From: Streptomyces sp. NRRL F-5135
Lineage (GTDB): Bacteria > Actinomycetota > Actinomycetes > Streptomycetales > Streptomycetaceae
DNA length: 64,000 nucleotides
Assembly (NCBI RefSeq): GCF_000719775.1
Contig: NZ_JOHR01000004.1
Span: forward strand, 124,001-188,000
Direction of reading: 5' to 3'
The stretch's first letter is position 1. Each line of letters opens with the position of its first letter. Shown here in pieces: positions 61,739 through 64,000 of the stretch. Below the pieces are notes generated by a model. It saw only the letters and a program-made list of their open reading frames with translations, searched no databases and was not told the DNA's origin. Position numbers and translations under genes: made by a program.

Positions 61739-62944
61739 ATGGGCGCATCCCCGCACACCGTCACGACGATGCCGACGGCGCGTCGGCCCGGCTGCCCCTT
61801 CGACCCGCCGGCAGAGCTGCTCGACGCCCGTCGGCACGGCCCCATCAGTCGCTACGCCTTCCCCGGCGGAAGGCCCGGCTGGCTGATCACCGGGTACGAC
61901 CTGGTCAGGGCGGTCCTGGCCGACCAGCGGTTCAGCTCACGCAAGGAGCTCATGCGCCACCCGACCATCGACTACGGAGACTTCGAGGTCCCTCCGGCGC
62001 CGCCCGGCGAGTTCCTCCTCATGGACGAGCCCCGGCACAGCCGCTATCGGAAACCGCTGATGGGCAAGTTCACCGTGCGGCGGATGCGACTGCTCACCGA
62101 GCGCGTCGAGCGGATCACCACCGACCACCTGGACGCCATGGAGAAGACCGGGCCGCCGGCGGACCTGGTGACCGCGTTCGCCAAGCCCGTTCCCGCCATC
62201 ATGATCTGTGAGCTGCTGGGGGTCCCGTACCAGGACCGGGGGTCCTTCCAGGAGCAGGTCGACTCGTTCATGAACGGGGAGACGAGCGACGAGGACCTGA
62301 TCGCGGCCTATACCGCGACCCAGGACTACCTCGCGGAGCTGGTGGCCGCCAAACGCGCGGACCCCACCGACGACGTGCTCAGCGACCTCACCGACAGCGA
62401 TCTGACCGATGAGGAGCTGAAGGGGATCGCCCTGATCCTGCTGGCGGCCGGGCTCGACACCACCGCGAACATGCTGGCCCTCGGCACTTTCGCCCTGCTG
62501 CGCAACCCGGAGCAACTGGCCGCGCTGCGCGCTGATCCCGCGCTCGCCGACCGGGCCGTGGAGGAACTGCTGCGGTACCTCAGTGTCGCCAAGACGTTCA
62601 TGAGGACGGCGCTGGAGGATGTCGAGGTGGGCGGCCAGATCATCAGGGCCGGATCGCCGGTGATCCTTTCGTACAACACCGCCAACCGCGACCCGGAGCG
62701 CTTCACCGATCCCCATGTGCTCGACCTTCGCCGGCAGGACGGCGGGCACGTGGCCTTCGGCCACGGCATCCACCAGTGCCTGGGCCAGCAGCTGGCCCGC
62801 GTCGAGATGCGGGTCGCGTTCCCCGCGCTGCTCGGCCGCTTCCCCACGCTGCGCCTGGCCGTACCGCCCGAAGCGGTTGCCCTGCGCCCGGAGACCGCGG
62901 ACATCTACGGGGTGAAGAGCCTCCCGGTCACCTGGGACGTGTGA
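61739..62944 (+). CDS. Cytochrome P450
   Basis: 401 residues, bacterial class I type. I-helix LLAAGLDTTANML (oxygen-activating A-G-x-D-T), ExxR in EELLRYL, heme loop FGHGIHQCLGQQLARVE with the Cys ligand. The ATG at 61739 has GAGG at seven bases and is preferred to the ATG at 61733, which is too close. No ferredoxin, reductase or biosynthetic genes lie nearby, so it depends on redox partners elsewhere. Substrate unknown; probably a secondary metabolite or xenobiotic. Confidence 0.9.
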   Translation: MGASPHTVTTMPTARRPGCPFDPPAELLDARRHGPISRYAFPGGRPGWLITGYDLVRAVLADQRFSSRKELMRHPTIDYGDFEVPPAPPGEFLLMDEPRHSRYRKPLMGKFTVRRMRLLTERVERITTDHLDAMEKTGPPADLVTAFAKPVPAIMICELLGVPYQDRGSFQEQVDSFMNGETSDEDLIAAYTATQDYLAELVAAKRADPTDDVLSDLTDSDLTDEELKGIALILLAAGLDTTANMLALGTFALLRNPEQLAALRADPALADRAVEELLRYLSVAKTFMRTALEDVEVGGQIIRAGSPVILSYNTANRDPERFTDPHVLDLRRQDGGHVAFGHGIHQCLGQQLARVEMRVAFPALLGRFPTLRLAVPPEAVALRPETADIYGVKSLPVTWDV

Positions 62945-63004
62945 CCGATGAGAGCCGCCGTGGGCCGTTCCGGGCGGGGGAACGCGGAGCCGCGCTGAGC
63001 ACAT

Positions 63005-63059
63005 CCACGGGAGGCACACCACGGGAGGCACACCCACGGGAAGCGCACCACGGGAAGGC
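63005..63059 (+). repeat. Four 12-15-base repeats after the P450 gene
   Basis: CCACGGGAGGCACA-type units begin at 63005, 63019, 63034 and 63048 in the short non-coding gap between the convergent P450 and regulator genes. Confidence 0.65.
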
Positions 63060-63101
63060 CGCTGCGGGCCGAGCCGGTGTGGTATTCGGGCCACTCACCG
63101 G

Positions 63102-64000
63102 TCAGACGTGCTGCGGCCGGGCGGCGTTCGCGGCCAGCAGGCCCGTGCCGAGCGGGGTCAGCACGTGCAGCACCGTATTGCGCTCCCTGCGTGAGACGAC
63201 GAGGCCCGACTCGCGCAGGGTCCGCGCGTGCTCGCTCGCCGTCGCCAGGGTCACGCCCATGCGCCGGGCCAACTCGCTTGTCGTGCACCCGCCTTCCGCG
63301 GCTCGCAGGGCGGCGGCCCGGCCCCGCCCTATCAGATTGCCCAGGGCTCGTTGTTCCGGCTGCTCGGCCTGCGGCGCCCACCACAGGAGGCTGCGGGTGA
63401 CGGGGTAGACCAGCACCGGCGGGAGGGCCGGGTCGCACAGGGTGATCGGCACCCGCCAGCAGAACACCGACGGCACCAGCCGCAGTCCGCGGCCCGCCAG
63501 CCGCACGTCCCGGTCGTAGGGGTAGTCGACCTCCAGCACCGGCCGGCGCCAGCGCATCGAGGGACCCAGGGTCGACAGCAGCGCCTCGCATCCCCCGGTG
63601 AGCAGCGCCCGTGCCCGCACCGCCCTGTCCGCCTCCGCCTGCGCTCGTACCGCCGCCCAGTAGGGCGCCAGCGCCGCCTGGAAGTACTGCTCCAGCGCCC
63701 GGCCCAGCGTGCGCAGCGCCTCCGGCTCCCCGTCCGCCAGGGGACGCAGCCAGGAGGGCACCCCCTGGAGTGCGCGGATCTCCTCGTGCAGCCGCTCGCG
63801 CGGCGTCGACAGCACCGCGTCGATCCCCGGCGCCAGCCCGTCCGCGGCCTCGGGCGGATTCAGGAAGTCGGGGAAGGAGCCCCGGGGCGGGGCCAATGTC
63901 CGGAGCAGTCGGCCGTGTTCGCGTGGCAACTGGCGCAGCCGGTCCCGGGCGTGCGACCGCCACTGGTCGAACACGGCCTTTCCCTGGGCCGTGAGAAGAA
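63102..64000 (-). CDS. ArsR-type winged-helix regulator (DUF5937-like), 5' end outside
   Basis: The C-terminal 80 residues are an ArsR-like winged helix (GNLIGRGRAAALRAAEGGCTTSELARRMGVTLATASEHARTLRESGLVVSRRERNTVLHVLTPLG). The preceding 210 residues have the Trp/Pro-rich pattern of the DUF5937-type sensor region (APPRGSFPDFLNPPEA; RSLLWW). The frame stays open to the end of the window (LLTAQGKAVFDQW upstream of the GTG at 63974), so the gene is probably longer. Convergent with the P450. Confidence 0.8.
   Translation of the reverse strand, partial: LLTAQGKAVFDQWRSHARDRLRQLPREHGRLLRTLAPPRGSFPDFLNPPEAADGLAPGIDAVLSTPRERLHEEIRALQGVPSWLRPLADGEPEALRTLGRALEQYFQAALAPYWAAVRAQAEADRAVRARALLTGGCEALLSTLGPSMRWRRPVLEVDYPYDRDVRLAGRGLRLVPSVFCWRVPITLCDPALPPVLVYPVTRSLLWWAPQAEQPEQRALGNLIGRGRAAALRAAEGGCTTSELARRMGVTLATASEHARTLRESGLVVSRRERNTVLHVLTPLGTGLLAANAARPQHV

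Noticed and set aside
63005..63059. CRISPR-like repeats after the P450
   Set aside because: Short direct repeats without spacers of constant length.
61739..63974. Biosynthetic gene cluster around the P450
   Set aside because: No synthase, synthetase, terpene cyclase or tailoring partner was seen within the window.

Overview
The window is high-GC actinobacterial DNA and is almost certainly from a Streptomyces or a close relative. The evidence is strong G/C third-position bias, GTG starts, many ATGA/GTGA overlaps, serine/threonine kinases with extracellular sensors, a CebR box, DUF1876 and Rv1733c-type proteins, and a CYP-type P450. No tRNA, rRNA, CRISPR array, transposase or phage gene was seen. 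The gene order (scattered small catabolic operons, secreted polysaccharide enzymes, an orphan P450 and several gene remnants) fits an accessory or arm region of a chromosome rather than the conserved core.

Layout. 1-696: 3' end of an FG-GAP surface protein. 0.8-5.2 kb: 3-hydroxybutyrate dehydrogenase, MHS-type transporter and GAF-PucR regulator. 5.3-10.6 kb: a lipoprotein and two tandem receptor-type Ser/Thr kinases with periplasmic-binding-protein sensor domains. 10.6-14 kb: TetR, an amidase with its small AtzG-like partner, and a divergent metallo-beta-lactamase-fold hydrolase. 14-17.5 kb: an orphan cell-wall sorting tail and a large secreted PA14/sorbosone-dehydrogenase/CBM/DUF1080 protein with a TTA codon. 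17.7-18.8 kb: Old Yellow Enzyme. 19-24 kb: a copper/cytochrome-oxidase assembly locus (copC remnant, CopD and CtaG halves out of frame, DsbA-like thioredoxin, membrane protein, two small hypotheticals). 24.2-26.8 kb: a cysteine-synthase-like PLP enzyme with a histidine-rich leader plus an MFS exporter. 26.9-31 kb: an operon of TetR, GlpA-like FAD enzyme with BFD domain, FAD/NAD oxidoreductase and a cupin-like protein. 31.3-36.2 kb: a paoABCD-like molybdenum hydroxylase operon. 36.4-42.1 kb: an ascorbate-type PTS (UlaA/B/C-like) with GntR, HAD phosphatase and polyol permease. 42.3-46.4 kb: PL9-like pectate lyase and a polar amino acid ABC transporter. 46.4-52.3 kb: glutathionyl-hydroquinone reductase-like protein, TetR plus DMT exporter, phosphoribosyltransferase-hydrolase fusion, DUF1876 and an Rv1733c-like protein. 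52.4-56.4 kb: kinase remnant, CebR-box GH9 cellulase, ribokinase. 56.9-61.7 kb: TetR with NADPH:quinone-type reductase, esterase remnant, AraC regulator, two MmcQ/YjbR proteins and a truncated proteobacterial-type RarA. 61.7-64 kb: orphan P450 and a DUF5937-like ArsR-type regulator running off the end.

Three themes stand out. First, regulation is local: most small operons carry their own TetR, GntR, PucR or AraC gene next to a palindrome. Second, at least six genes are internally deleted, truncated or fused to unrelated sequence (sorting tail, copC, copD/ctaG, kinase/PH-like, esterase, rarA), which points either to a deletion-scarred region or to assembly errors at GC-rich sites. Third, several proteins have unusual architectures: the sensor kinases with twin-arginine-like membrane segments, the four-domain sugar protein, the histidine-rich PLP enzyme and the transferase-hydrolase fusion.
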